A DNA stretch of 64,000 nt from Synergistaceae bacterium (lineage in GTDB: Bacteria > Synergistota > Synergistia > Synergistales > Aminobacteriaceae): the NCBI GenBank assembly GCA_017439345.1, contig JAFSJJ010000001.1, positions 1 through 64,000 of the forward strand, given 5' to 3'. Below are positions 28,219 to 36,937 of this stretch, piece after piece. Within the stretch, counting starts at the first letter, position 1. Each line of letters starts with the position of its first letter. The translations under genes and the position numbers were made by a program. The notes under the pieces are model-generated. The model worked only from the letters and a program-made list of their open reading frames with translations. It searched no databases and had not been told where the DNA came from.

Positions 28219-28291
28219 ATTATCCCCTCCCAATTGAGCATAAATAAATATTAACCTGCCCCGTTGAATTCAGAGCAGGTGTAAATCTTAA

Positions 28292-28555
28292 TTAATATAA
28301 TCCGCTGTGTTTAGTCCCAATCCCGAAGATAGCAAGCGAGCTTTCCATAAGTTCATTTTGCTGCTTGACCAGCCATGCTCCCATAGCCATTTGGACTTTA
28401 GCCTGACTCATGTCCATAGAAGCTTGTGCAATGCTCATAGGGTCGGCACCGGACTCGAGGACTTTAGAACTTGCTGCGTTGGCTGTGTTGAGGCCGTTTT
28501 GCATTAAGCTCAGACCGTTTTTGCCGAGAGTGTCATAACTTGAGAGATTGATCAT
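28292..28555 (-). CDS. Small hypothetical protein, possibly YjfB-like
   Basis: The 87-residue product has no signal peptide and is rich in Met, Ala, Gln and Ser. Its middle part (SIAQASMDMSQAKVQMAMG) is reminiscent of the short YjfB-type motility proteins, but the similarity is weak. A GGAGG site lies upstream. It is transcribed away from the hydrogenase regulator gene. Confidence 0.55.
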   Translation of the reverse strand: MINLSSYDTLGKNGLSLMQNGLNTANAASSKVLESGADPMSIAQASMDMSQAKVQMAMGAWLVKQQNELMESSLAIFGIGTKHSGLY

Positions 28556-28676
28556 GATTACAATTCGCCTCCGTTTGTAAAGAAAAATTTGATTGCGATA
28601 TATTTTATCAGCTTTACAAATAAATTATCGTAAAATACAATTCGCGCTATAAATTTTTCAGGAGGTAAATATCATC

Positions 28677-28922
28677 ATGGAAACACGAGTCGCAGTCATG
28701 AGCATTATAGTAGAGGACACTTCACAGGTTGAGACGTTGAACAACATTCTTCACGAGTACCGCGAGCATATCATCGGCAGAATGGGTCTTCCGTATCGTC
28801 CCAAGAAGATTAATATCATCAGCATAGCACTTGATGCCCCTCAAGATATAATCTCGGCGTTGTCAGGTCGCATAGGAAATCTCGAAGGTGTCAGCGTCAA
28901 GACAGCATTCTCTAAAGAGTAA
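28677..28922 (+). CDS. TM1266-family hydrogenase system putative regulator
   Basis: The 81-residue protein matches the small ACT-fold family encoded with [FeFe]-hydrogenase maturation genes: ETRVAVMSIIVED, LHEYREHIIGRMGLPY and the later INIISIALDAP segment. AGGAGG precedes the ATG. It ends two bases before hydE, consistent with a joint transcript. Whether it controls transcription or metabolism is not established. Confidence 0.88.
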   Translation: METRVAVMSIIVEDTSQVETLNNILHEYREHIIGRMGLPYRPKKINIISIALDAPQDIISALSGRIGNLEGVSVKTAFSKE

Positions 28923-28924
28923 GA

Positions 28925-29977
28925 GTGATTCAGGATTTAATTTACAAGCTGGCTCAGAGTCATTCACTAAGTCTTGAAGAGTACGAGAGGCTTATAACAG
29001 AACGCAGCGAAGAGTCAGCAGGATTATTAAGGCGTTTGGCGGTTCAGGAACGAGTCAGAATTTACGGCTATGATGTCTATATCAGGGGCTTAATCGAGAT
29101 CAGCAATATTTGCAAGAACGACTGCTATTATTGCGGAATTCGACGCAGCAACACTCATTGCGAACGTTATAGACTCAATCCTGAACAGATAATCTCATGC
29201 ACTGATGAAGGCTATAATCTGGGCTTCAGGACGTTTGTACTTCAAGGCGGGGAAGACTCGTATTTCACTGACGAGATATTATGCGGATTAATCAGCAGGA
29301 TAAAGCATAATCATTCGGACTGCGCGATAACCCTTTCACTAGGAGAGAGATCACGAACGAGTTACGAGAGATTAAAGCAGTCAGGGGCTGACAGATATTT
29401 ATTGCGTCACGAGACAGCAGACAAGACTCACTATTCACAGCTTCACCCGTCCAGCATGTCATTTGAGAATAGAATTAACTGCCTGCAAACTTTACGCGAG
29501 CTTCATTATCAGGTCGGAGCAGGTTTCATGGTAGGTTCACCGTTTCAGACTAACAAGACTCTTGCAGAAGATTTAAAGTTCATCGAGACATTCAAGCCCG
29601 AAATGTGCGGTATAGGGCCGTTTATTCCTCATAAAGATACGCCGTTTCGTGATTATAAACCTGGAACTCTTGAGCTTACGTGTTATTTATTAAGCATTAT
29701 AAGGCTGATTCATCCTGCTGTATTGCTGCCTGCGACCACTGCACTTGGGACGATTGACCCTCTTGGCCGCGAGAAGGGAATTTTATCCGGAGCAAATGTC
29801 GTTATGCCTAATTTGTCGCCTGTTGACGTGCGAAAGAAATACGAACTTTATGACAACAAGATATGCACAGGTGAAGAGAGTGCACAGTGTAAGAGCTGCC
29901 TTGAGTCAAGAATGAATGCTATAGGCTATAAAATTGCAGTTACGAAAGGAGATATTATTATTAATGAGTCAAAATAA
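28925..29977 (+). CDS. hydE: [FeFe] hydrogenase H-cluster radical SAM maturase HydE
   Basis: HydE takes part in assembling the diiron subcluster. The 350-residue protein has the radical-SAM CxxxCxxC (C63, C67, C70 in [11 protein letters not shown]) and a C-terminal Cys set ([12 protein letters not shown]) typical of the optional second cluster. The GTG start at 28925 follows the regulator gene by two bases. hydF, hydG and hydrogenase structural genes are not in this window, so the system must be split in the genome. The stop overlaps the start of the next gene by 14 bases. Confidence 0.93.
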   Translation: MIQDLIYKLAQSHSLSLEEYERLITERSEESAGLLRRLAVQERVRIYGYDVYIRGLIEISNICKNDCYYCGIRRSNTHCERYRLNPEQIISCTDEGYNLGFRTFVLQGGEDSYFTDEILCGLISRIKHNHSDCAITLSLGERSRTSYERLKQSGADRYLLRHETADKTHYSQLHPSSMSFENRINCLQTLRELHYQVGAGFMVGSPFQTNKTLAEDLKFIETFKPEMCGIGPFIPHKDTPFRDYKPGTLELTCYLLSIIRLIHPAVLLPATTALGTIDPLGREKGILSGANVVMPNLSPVDVRKKYELYDNKICTGEESAQCKSCLESRMNAIGYKIAVTKGDIIINESK

Positions 29978-30828
29978 GAGCATAGGAATTCTCTATATAT
30001 GCACAGGGAATTATTCTTTGTTCTGGGAAGGCTTTCACGAGTCCTTCGAGAGATATTTTTTACCGAATACGACAAAGAATTATTACGTGTTCACCGATGA
30101 TTTGCAGAAAATACGTAGGTTGGGGGGGGGCAAGATTTTATCACATTGATCCACTGCCCTGGCCTTTGATTACGTTACTGCGCTTTCACTACTTCACGAG
30201 ATTCAAAGATGAGATTATTAATAACGATTATCTCATGTTCGCGAACTCAAATCTTGTATGCAGGAAAACTATCACTGAAGAAGAATTTCTCCCTGATGAT
30301 TCACAAGAACTCACGGTTGGCATTCACTATGGATTTTGGAATCTGAAGCCCAGATTCTTTACGTACGAGCGGGACAGGAAATCAAGAGCGTATATTCCCT
30401 ACAACATCGGCAAAAATTACATGATGGGTGCGTTGATGTGCGGCAGAACTGATAACTTTATGAAGATGTCAGAAACATTGAAGACAAGAATAAATGAAGA
30501 CTTAGCTGACAGAAAAATTGCGCTATGGCACGATGAGTCACACTTCAACAAGTATGTACTCGAGAACCGCAAATTACGAGTCCTTACACCTTCTTACGGT
30601 TATGCTGAAGGGGTGAACTTACCGTTTGAGATGAAGATGGAACTTCTTGACAAGAGAAAACATTTTGACGTAAGCCTATTCAAGCGTGATGAGTCTCTTG
30701 CACTTCATAAAGTTTTGCCCAAAGTTACACTTTTATTCAGAATCAAACGAAAGCTCAAGAGGATTCTGAAACGCTGGAAAATTAATTTTCTTTACTGGAG
30801 AGATACATTACTTCGCAGACACATATAA
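29964..30828 (+). CDS. GT6 glycosyltransferase, currently frame-broken at a G9 tract (phase-off)
   Basis: From ATG 29964 the frame encodes [19 protein letters not shown] and ends at TGA 30147-30149 after a run of nine G residues (30122-30130). Removing one G (or adding two) rejoins it to the frame from about 30131 to 30828, giving a 287-residue protein closely matching its 286-residue neighbour. Conserved GT6 features include [20 protein letters not shown], the NxN site (FANSNLVC) and [13 protein letters not shown]6 enzymes add alpha-linked Gal or GalNAc, as in the ABO transferases and bacterial homologues. The tract is a plausible slipped-strand switch. It overlaps hydE by 14 bases, which may link its expression to that gene. 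Confidence 0.82.
30122..30130 (+). repeat. Poly-G (G9) tract inside the first GT6 gene
   Basis: Nine consecutive G residues interrupt the GT6 reading frame. One G fewer, or two more, restores it. Confidence 0.9.
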
Positions 30829-30902
30829 CATTCGCAGATATTTTACTGTATGATAATGAAGCCTTTAATTCAATTTTTATTTAAGAGGAGACATTACTTA
30901 CA

Positions 30903-31763
30903 ATGAGTCAAAGCAAGAGCATAGGAATTCTATATATCTGCACGGGGAAATATATTGCGTTCTGGGAGAGCTTTCACGAGTCCTTCGAGAAATATTTTCT
31001 GCCTGATACGATAAAGAATTATTACATACTCACCGATAAGCCCGAGAATATCACACAATCCGAACGCGTCAAAGCATATTATATAGACCCTATGCCCTGG
31101 CCTCTGATTACGTTACTGCGCTTTCACTACTTCACGAGATTCAAAGATGAGATTATTAATAACGATTATCTCATGTTCGCGAACTCAAATTTTGTATGCC
31201 GTGAAGTCATTCAAGAAGAAGAGTTTCTGCCGAATGATAATCAGGAGCTTTCATGCGTCATTCACCCGGGATTTTACAACAGGAAGGCGCGCTGGTGTCC
31301 CTATGAACGTAACAGGAAATCAAGGGCTTATGTTCCGTATAATATCGAAGGCAAATACGTCATGGGCAGTCTTATATGCGGTCATAGTGATAAATTCATG
31401 AAGATGTCGGAAATTCTGGCCTCAAGAATCAATGAAGACTTCAATAACAGAGTCATAGCTCTTTGGCACGATGAGTCGCAATTTAATAGATATGTCCTTG
31501 AGAATAGTAATTCTAAGCGTTATCTTTCTCCCTCGTTTGCATATCCTGAGGGCTGGGACCTGCCGTTTGATGACAAGTTAGAGCTTCTTGACAAGAGCAA
31601 ATTTTTTAGTGTCTACACGTTCAAAGGGTATACAAAGCCTGAGTTATCGTTAATCGAGAAAATTATAAATCTTCCTGCGAAAATCTTTCACCAGTTAATT
31701 ACGTCACGTTACATGAGAAATATTCTCTGCCTCCGTGACAGCTTATTAATGAGAAAGTTATAA
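30903..31763 (+). CDS. GT6 family glycosyltransferase (ABO-like, NxN type)
   Basis: The 286-residue intact paralogue of the previous gene. Motifs: [40 protein letters not shown] in LMFANSNFVC where eukaryotic GT6 enzymes have DxD, YERNRKSRAYVPY and the hallmark ALWHDESQFNRY. Bacterial NxN enzymes such as BoGT6a are metal-independent. No signal peptide is present, so it acts in the cytoplasm on a lipid-linked or other glycan precursor. It has its own site (AAGAGGAG). There is no poly-G tract here: the equivalent region reads SERVKAYY. Confidence 0.88.
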   Translation: MSQSKSIGILYICTGKYIAFWESFHESFEKYFLPDTIKNYYILTDKPENITQSERVKAYYIDPMPWPLITLLRFHYFTRFKDEIINNDYLMFANSNFVCREVIQEEEFLPNDNQELSCVIHPGFYNRKARWCPYERNRKSRAYVPYNIEGKYVMGSLICGHSDKFMKMSEILASRINEDFNNRVIALWHDESQFNRYVLENSNSKRYLSPSFAYPEGWDLPFDDKLELLDKSKFFSVYTFKGYTKPELSLIEKIINLPAKIFHQLITSRYMRNILCLRDSLLMRKL

Positions 31764-31854
31764 AGCTGTAATCACATTTTATTCATAACAGTATGATAAT
31801 AAGATTAAATGCTATAATGCAATAATTTTATGAATTCCGGAGGCGGTTTATTTT

Positions 31855-32961
31855 ATGCTCAAATTTATTACACGAATAAGATTACTTTTATGGATATTAG
31901 CTCTCGTCGGCGTAGGCTTTCTAGTCAGTACTCAGGTTCAGGCAAGGCTCAGGGCAGACGCAGCAAACTTGAGATCATTGCAGACTCAAACAGTTACAAG
32001 CTACCCGGTAGAGACTGAAACACTAAAGACTTCAAACTGGAACACATGGCGAAGCTATTACGGTCAGGCCAAGAGCGCACATACTCAGAATATAACGACT
32101 TACGAACGCGAAATAGTAAAGAGTGTAAATGTTGACATAGGCAGCATAGTCAAAGCAGGTCAGACACTTATAACGTTACAGCCTGCAGCAAGGGGAGCTC
32201 AGGTGCAGTCAGGCAAGACAGCATACGAAGAAGCAAAATTGAACTATAACAGGCTCAAGCAGCTTAACAAAAAGGGAGGCATATCACAAAGCGAAGTCGA
32301 CGCAGCATATTCAAGAATGAAATCAGCAGAAGCAGCTCTCAGAACTTCACAGTCTACCCTAAACAGGACAGCATTAAAAGCAAGCATTAACGGTATTGTC
32401 TCAGCAAGAAACGTTGAACCCGGTGAAGTCGCCGAAGCCGGAGTTCCTTTACTCTCAATAGTAGATCCCCGCGAAATGGAAGCAGAATTAATGGTCTCAA
32501 AGAAAGATATTACGAAGATTACGAAAGCTACTCCAGTTGAAATTTATGTAGACGGCGTAAAGCATACGGGACGGGTTAAGAGAATCAGTCCTGAAGCTCA
32601 AACAGGGTCGGGGCTTTATCCTGTAGTCGTAGGACTTCCTGAGAATTCGGGAATATTACCGGGTACTTACGTCGAAGGCCGTTTCATGGTCAGCAGTCTG
32701 CAAAATGTCGTAGTCATTCCTTCTAATACAGTAATTTACAGGGGGACTACTCAATCAGTATATTTAGCTCACGGAAACAAAGCAAAGCTCACAGCAATTA
32801 CAACAGGTGAAGGACGTGAAGGTCAAGTAGTCGTTACATCAGGGCTTAAACCGGGCGACAGATTAATCACCAGCGGCAACAGAGTCCTTTATGACGGAGC
32901 AGAAATCATCATGAACGTTGACGTTGCAGGTACAAGCAATAACACTTCAAACGAGGGCTAA
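31855..32961 (+). CDS. RND efflux periplasmic adaptor subunit
   Basis: The 368-residue membrane-fusion protein has an N-terminal anchor (LLLWILALVGVGFLVSTQV), a lipoyl-like half-motif (VNVDIGSIVKAGQTLITL), an alpha-hairpin (AKLNYNRLKQLNKKGGIS, SEVDAAYSRMKSAEAAL), then the second lipoyl half (ALKASINGIVSARNVEPGEV) and the beta-barrel part. A GGAGG site lies 12 bases before the ATG. The RND permease begins six bases after its stop. No outer-membrane factor gene follows. Confidence 0.92.
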   Translation: MLKFITRIRLLLWILALVGVGFLVSTQVQARLRADAANLRSLQTQTVTSYPVETETLKTSNWNTWRSYYGQAKSAHTQNITTYEREIVKSVNVDIGSIVKAGQTLITLQPAARGAQVQSGKTAYEEAKLNYNRLKQLNKKGGISQSEVDAAYSRMKSAEAALRTSQSTLNRTALKASINGIVSARNVEPGEVAEAGVPLLSIVDPREMEAELMVSKKDITKITKATPVEIYVDGVKHTGRVKRISPEAQTGSGLYPVVVGLPENSGILPGTYVEGRFMVSSLQNVVVIPSNTVIYRGTTQSVYLAHGNKAKLTAITTGEGREGQVVVTSGLKPGDRLITSGNRVLYDGAEIIMNVDVAGTSNNTSNEG

Positions 32962-32967
32962 ATATTC

Positions 32968-35900
32968 ATGAGAGGTTTTATCAGATTTTGTATTACTCAT
33001 CCGGTTTTCACTGGGTGTTCTGTTGTTATATGGATATTATTAGGTATATCAAGTTATTTCACTCTGGGAGTTACTTTATATCCTGATGTCGAACTCCCAT
33101 TTGTATTAGTCCGAACGACTTACACAGGAGCAGGCCCTAACGAAATCGAGCAGCTAATATCAAAGCCCCTTGAGGACGCACTCGCAGACTTGGAGAACCT
33201 TCACACTATAACGACATATTCACTTGAGGGAGTCTCAATGGTAGCCGTAGAAATGGAATCAGGAACTAACCCGGACTTAGCACTCGTTGACGTTAATAAT
33301 AAAGTTAAGGCGAAAATACCAGACCTGCCCGATGATGCCGATGAACCTGTAGCAAGCAAGTTTGACATCAGCGCACAGCCCTTCTTGATTATCTCGTTTA
33401 CTTCAGAGATGCCGGAGAAGACTGCAAAGAAGATGATTGAAGACAGAATTCAACCCGTTGTAGCTCGTGTTGAAGGAGTCGGACGCGTTGACGTTACAGG
33501 AGGCAGAGACAGGGAAATTCACATTAACTTAGACCCCGCAGCACTCAGCGACTACGGAATAAGCTATATGCAAGTATGCAGTATCGTAGCAGCCAATAAC
33601 GAGACCACGCCGTCAGGTTATATCACTCAGAAAAAAGATGAAGTATCGCTAAGACTCATGGGAGAGTTTAACGAGGTAGAGCAGCTCGAAAATATATTAA
33701 TCCCTGCAAGAAATGGTCAGCCTGTAAGATTATCTATGTTAGGTGAAGTAGTAGACGGTGAAACAGATCAAAGAAGTATGGCGCGTGCTGACGGCCGTCC
33801 TGTTGTTCAGTTAAGAATTTCCCCCCGTTCAAATGCTGACGTTGTAGAAGCAGGAAGATTGATTAAACGCTTAATGACTCGAACAATGAAAGATTATCCC
33901 GAATTTCAATACGAATACACTTACGATGATACAAGTTTTGTTGAGTCAGCAGTAAAAAATATCATTCGCGATACAGCAATAGGAATAGCATTAACAGCTC
34001 TCGTTATATATTTATTCTTAGGAAGATTCGGAGCTACGTTTATAGTTGCCTTCTCGATGCCTGTTGCCTTTGCAGCTACGTTTGTCCCCCTTCAAGTTCA
34101 CGGTTACACACTAAATCTCATGAGTACATTAGGGCTTGCTCTCTCAATGGGAACTCTAGTCATGAACGCAATATTAATCATTCAGAATATATATAGATTT
34201 CGCGACATGGGCTACGAACCTTTCAAAGCTGCTGAAGAAGGAACGGTCGAAATCTCTATGTCAGTCCTTGCAGGTGTCTTAACTAACTTAGGAGTCTTTA
34301 TGCCTGTTGCCTTGATGAGTACAATAGCAGGTCAGTTCTTGAAGCCTTATGCAGTTACTATAGTTTATGCTACGTGCTTTTCACTGTGGGTAACTATGGC
34401 GGTTACTCCGTGTTTAGCAGCAAGAATCAAGAAACAGAAGGGCGACTCAAGCGAGCTTTCACTAACAGGCAAAATTTTAACTGGCTGGTGGAACTGGATA
34501 TTTGACGGCTTCAGGGATTTATTCTTTATAGTCTTGCATTTGGCTATGAAGTTCCCATTGACAACGATATTATTCACGGTCTTAGCAACATACGGCTCAC
34601 TCAAACTCGGAGCATTCATAGGCACGCAATTTACACCTTCAACGGATGACGGAACAGTAAGAATAACTCTGACTCTTGATAACAACTCTTCAATTCACAG
34701 AACGGCTGAATTAGTCTACAAAGTCGAGGATTACATTAACACTATTCCCGACCGCAGATATATCAAGAATGTAGTATCAACTGTAGCGAGTTCAATGCGC
34801 AGTCAGTCAATCAGCGAGGCTCAAATAGCTTTATACCTGAATGATGACCCCGACAGACCTTCAACTGAAGACTTAGCCGATAAAATTCGTCCGTGGCTTA
34901 ATGACTTACCCGGAGTCGAGGTCTCAATAGCTGCAACACGTTCAGGATTCGGAAATCCCATAGAGATTCAAGTTAAGGGTCAGGATTTGAATCAGCTCTA
35001 CAACATTGCAGAAGAGATCAGAGCCAGAGGCCGCAACGTTCCCGGAGTCCGCGACCTAAAAATTGAGATGGAAATGGGAAAGCCCGAACTTCAAGTAACG
35101 CCGATTAGATGGAGACTCGCACCTTTGGGATTAAATATTTCAGACCTTGCCGGCATAGTCAGAGGTTACTTAATAGGACGAGACGCAGGGAAATTCAGAC
35201 AGGGCGGTTACGAGTACGACATCAAAGCGCGAATATCACGGGAGAAAGCCAGCGACATATTCAACGCTCATGAACTCCCTATAATGACGAATTACGGACT
35301 TGTCCCACTTGATGAAATGTCAGATATTACGTGGGGAGACGCTCCAACTGAAATAAGACGTGTCGAACGTCAAAGAGCTGTTGTTGTTACAGGACGTGTG
35401 CGTTATATCACAGCAGGTGAAGGGAATGCAAAAATGCGCGATGTAGTAAATTCTATGACAATTCCTGAAGGAGTAACTATTAACTTCGGCGGTGAACAGG
35501 AAGACATGGCCGAGAACTTCGCAGAGCTTTTACGTACTTTGATAATCGCAATAGTAATCACTTATCTTGTAGTCGCTGCAATCCTTGAGAGCTGGATTTA
35601 CAGTGTCGTAATTCTCGCTACTGTTCCTATGGCAGCAATAGGGGTAGTTCCTGCAATGTTAATTTCAGAAGTAAGCGTTTCTATATTCGCAATAATAGGC
35701 ATGATTATGCTTGTCGGAATGGTCGTTAATAACGCAATTGTCGTAGTCGATTATGCGGAAGTATTAAGACGGCAGAACGTTCACCCCTACAAAGCAGTTG
35801 AGGAGGCCTGCCACGTTAGATTTAAGTCTTTATTAATGGCTGTCGTTACGTCAGTTGTCTCACTCGTTCCGTTATTATCAACAGGTCGAGGCAGTGAAAT

Positions 35901-36072
35901 GAAGCGTCCTATAGCAGTCGTTGCAATCGGAGGTCTTATAGCTGGAGGAATGCTCGCAATGATCTCAATACCGGCAGCGTATAAAGTTGTCTGGCGGGTT
36001 AGATTATTGTGGGCGAAGTTCAGAGGCCGCGAATACGCAGAAGATGACGATGACGAATACGACGACGAGTAA
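32968..36072 (+). CDS. RND transporter permease (HAE-like) with altered proton-relay residues
   Basis: The 1034-residue permease has the AcrB/HAE layout: helix 1, a large periplasmic loop (YPDVELPFVLVRTTYTGAGP), helices 2-6, a second loop and helices 8-12. In TM4 the usual LVDDA proton-relay pair reads LVMNA (LALSMGTLVMNAILIIQN). In TM10 the site of AcrB Lys940 reads Asn in GMVVNNAIVVVDYAE. The three ionisable relay residues are thus replaced. The C-terminus is acidic (EDDDDEYDDE). The last 29 bases overlap the CitG-like gene. The substrate is unknown. Confidence 0.92.
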   Translation: MRGFIRFCITHPVFTGCSVVIWILLGISSYFTLGVTLYPDVELPFVLVRTTYTGAGPNEIEQLISKPLEDALADLENLHTITTYSLEGVSMVAVEMESGTNPDLALVDVNNKVKAKIPDLPDDADEPVASKFDISAQPFLIISFTSEMPEKTAKKMIEDRIQPVVARVEGVGRVDVTGGRDREIHINLDPAALSDYGISYMQVCSIVAANNETTPSGYITQKKDEVSLRLMGEFNEVEQLENILIPARNGQPVRLSMLGEVVDGETDQRSMARADGRPVVQLRISPRSNADVVEAGRLIKRLMTRTMKDYPEFQYEYTYDDTSFVESAVKNIIRDTAIGIALTALVIYLFLGRFGATFIVAFSMPVAFAATFVPLQVHGYTLNLMSTLGLALSMGTLVMNAILIIQNIYRFRDMGYEPFKAAEEGTVEISMSVLAGVLTNLGVFMPVALMSTIAGQFLKPYAVTIVYATCFSLWVTMAVTPCLAARIKKQKGDSSELSLTGKILTGWWNWIFDGFRDLFFIVLHLAMKFPLTTILFTVLATYGSLKLGAFIGTQFTPSTDDGTVRITLTLDNNSSIHRTAELVYKVEDYINTIPDRRYIKNVVSTVASSMRSQSISEAQIALYLNDDPDRPSTEDLADKIRPWLNDLPGVEVSIAATRSGFGNPIEIQVKGQDLNQLYNIAEEIRARGRNVPGVRDLKIEMEMGKPELQVTPIRWRLAPLGLNISDLAGIVRGYLIGRDAGKFRQGGYEYDIKARISREKASDIFNAHELPIMTNYGLVPLDEMSDITWGDAPTEIRRVERQRAVVVTGRVRYITAGEGNAKMRDVVNSMTIPEGVTINFGGEQEDMAENFAELLRTLIIAIVITYLVVAAILESWIYSVVILATVPMAAIGVVPAMLISEVSVSIFAIIGMIMLVGMVVNNAIVVVDYAEVLRRQNVHPYKAVEEACHVRFKSLLMAVVTSVVSLVPLLSTGRGSEMKRPIAVVAIGGLIAGGMLAMISIPAAYKVVWRVRLLWAKFRGREYAEDDDDEYDDE

Positions 36073-36913
36073 CGAAATAGGGAGGCTGGCACTTGAGTCA
36101 ATGTTAATAGAAGTGTCAGTTACTCCTAAACCTGGTCTAGTAGATCGCAATAATTCAGGAGCTCATAGAGATATGGGCTTCTTTACTTTTATGAAGAGTG
36201 CTGCAAGTTTGCATTCATGCTTTCAAGAATTTGCAGAGTCAGGGGTCATAGCAGGGATTAATAATATTGCTCTCTCGAAATTTTTCACGAACATCCGCAG
36301 GATAGGAATCAGAGCAGAAGAAAATATGTTTGAAGCGACTCACGGGATTAATACTCACAAAGGGGAAATATTTTCACTGGGATTACTGAGCGCGTCTGCG
36401 GGGTATCTTATCGGACGTAAAAAGCTCGTGAACTCTGACTCAGTTATGAATTTAGCGGGTAAAATTTGCTCAGGTATATGCGAACAGGATTTCAGGGACG
36501 CTCGAAATAAAGATTATGACTCGCTGACTAACGGCGAAAAAATTTATCTCGAACACGGAATAACAGGAATCAGGGGAGAAGCTGAGTCCGGTTATCAGAC
36601 TGTCCGCAATATATCACTTCCTGCTTTAAGAAAATATTTATCTCACGGCTTGAGTCTTAATGACGCTCTTGCATTTACGTTGATTAATATAATAGCGTAC
36701 TCTCATGACACTAATATAATTTCACGTCATAATATAATTATCGCTCAAGAAGTCATGAACACCTGCAAGAATATTCTTGACGGCGAAAACTTATCTATCA
36801 AAGCACTTTATGAACTAGACGAAGATTTTATCAGGCGCAATGTCAGTCCCGGAGGTTCAGGAGATCTGCTTGCAGTTACGTATTTTCTTTACATGCTTGA
36901 TATAATAGCGTAA
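36044..36913 (+). CDS. Triphosphoribosyl-dephospho-CoA synthase family protein (CitG/MdcB-like)
   Basis: The protein shows the family signature EVSVTPKPGLVDRNNSGAHRD followed by DMGFFTFMKSAASL, then THGINTHKGEIFSLGLL, EHGITGIRGEAESGY, SHDTNIISRHN and SPGGSGDLLAVTYFL. CitG and MdcB make the prosthetic-group precursor for citrate lyase and malonate decarboxylase acyl carrier proteins. I use the ATG at 36044, inside the upstream RND gene, because the family's N-terminal helix (IGRLALESMLIE) lies before the next ATG (36101). No citrate-lyase or malonate-decarboxylase genes are nearby, so its partner is not identifiable. Confidence 0.82.
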   Translation: MTMTNTTTSNEIGRLALESMLIEVSVTPKPGLVDRNNSGAHRDMGFFTFMKSAASLHSCFQEFAESGVIAGINNIALSKFFTNIRRIGIRAEENMFEATHGINTHKGEIFSLGLLSASAGYLIGRKKLVNSDSVMNLAGKICSGICEQDFRDARNKDYDSLTNGEKIYLEHGITGIRGEAESGYQTVRNISLPALRKYLSHGLSLNDALAFTLINIIAYSHDTNIISRHNIIIAQEVMNTCKNILDGENLSIKALYELDEDFIRRNVSPGGSGDLLAVTYFLYMLDIIA

Positions 36914-36937
36914 TCCCATAAAGAAAGGCTGTTAATT

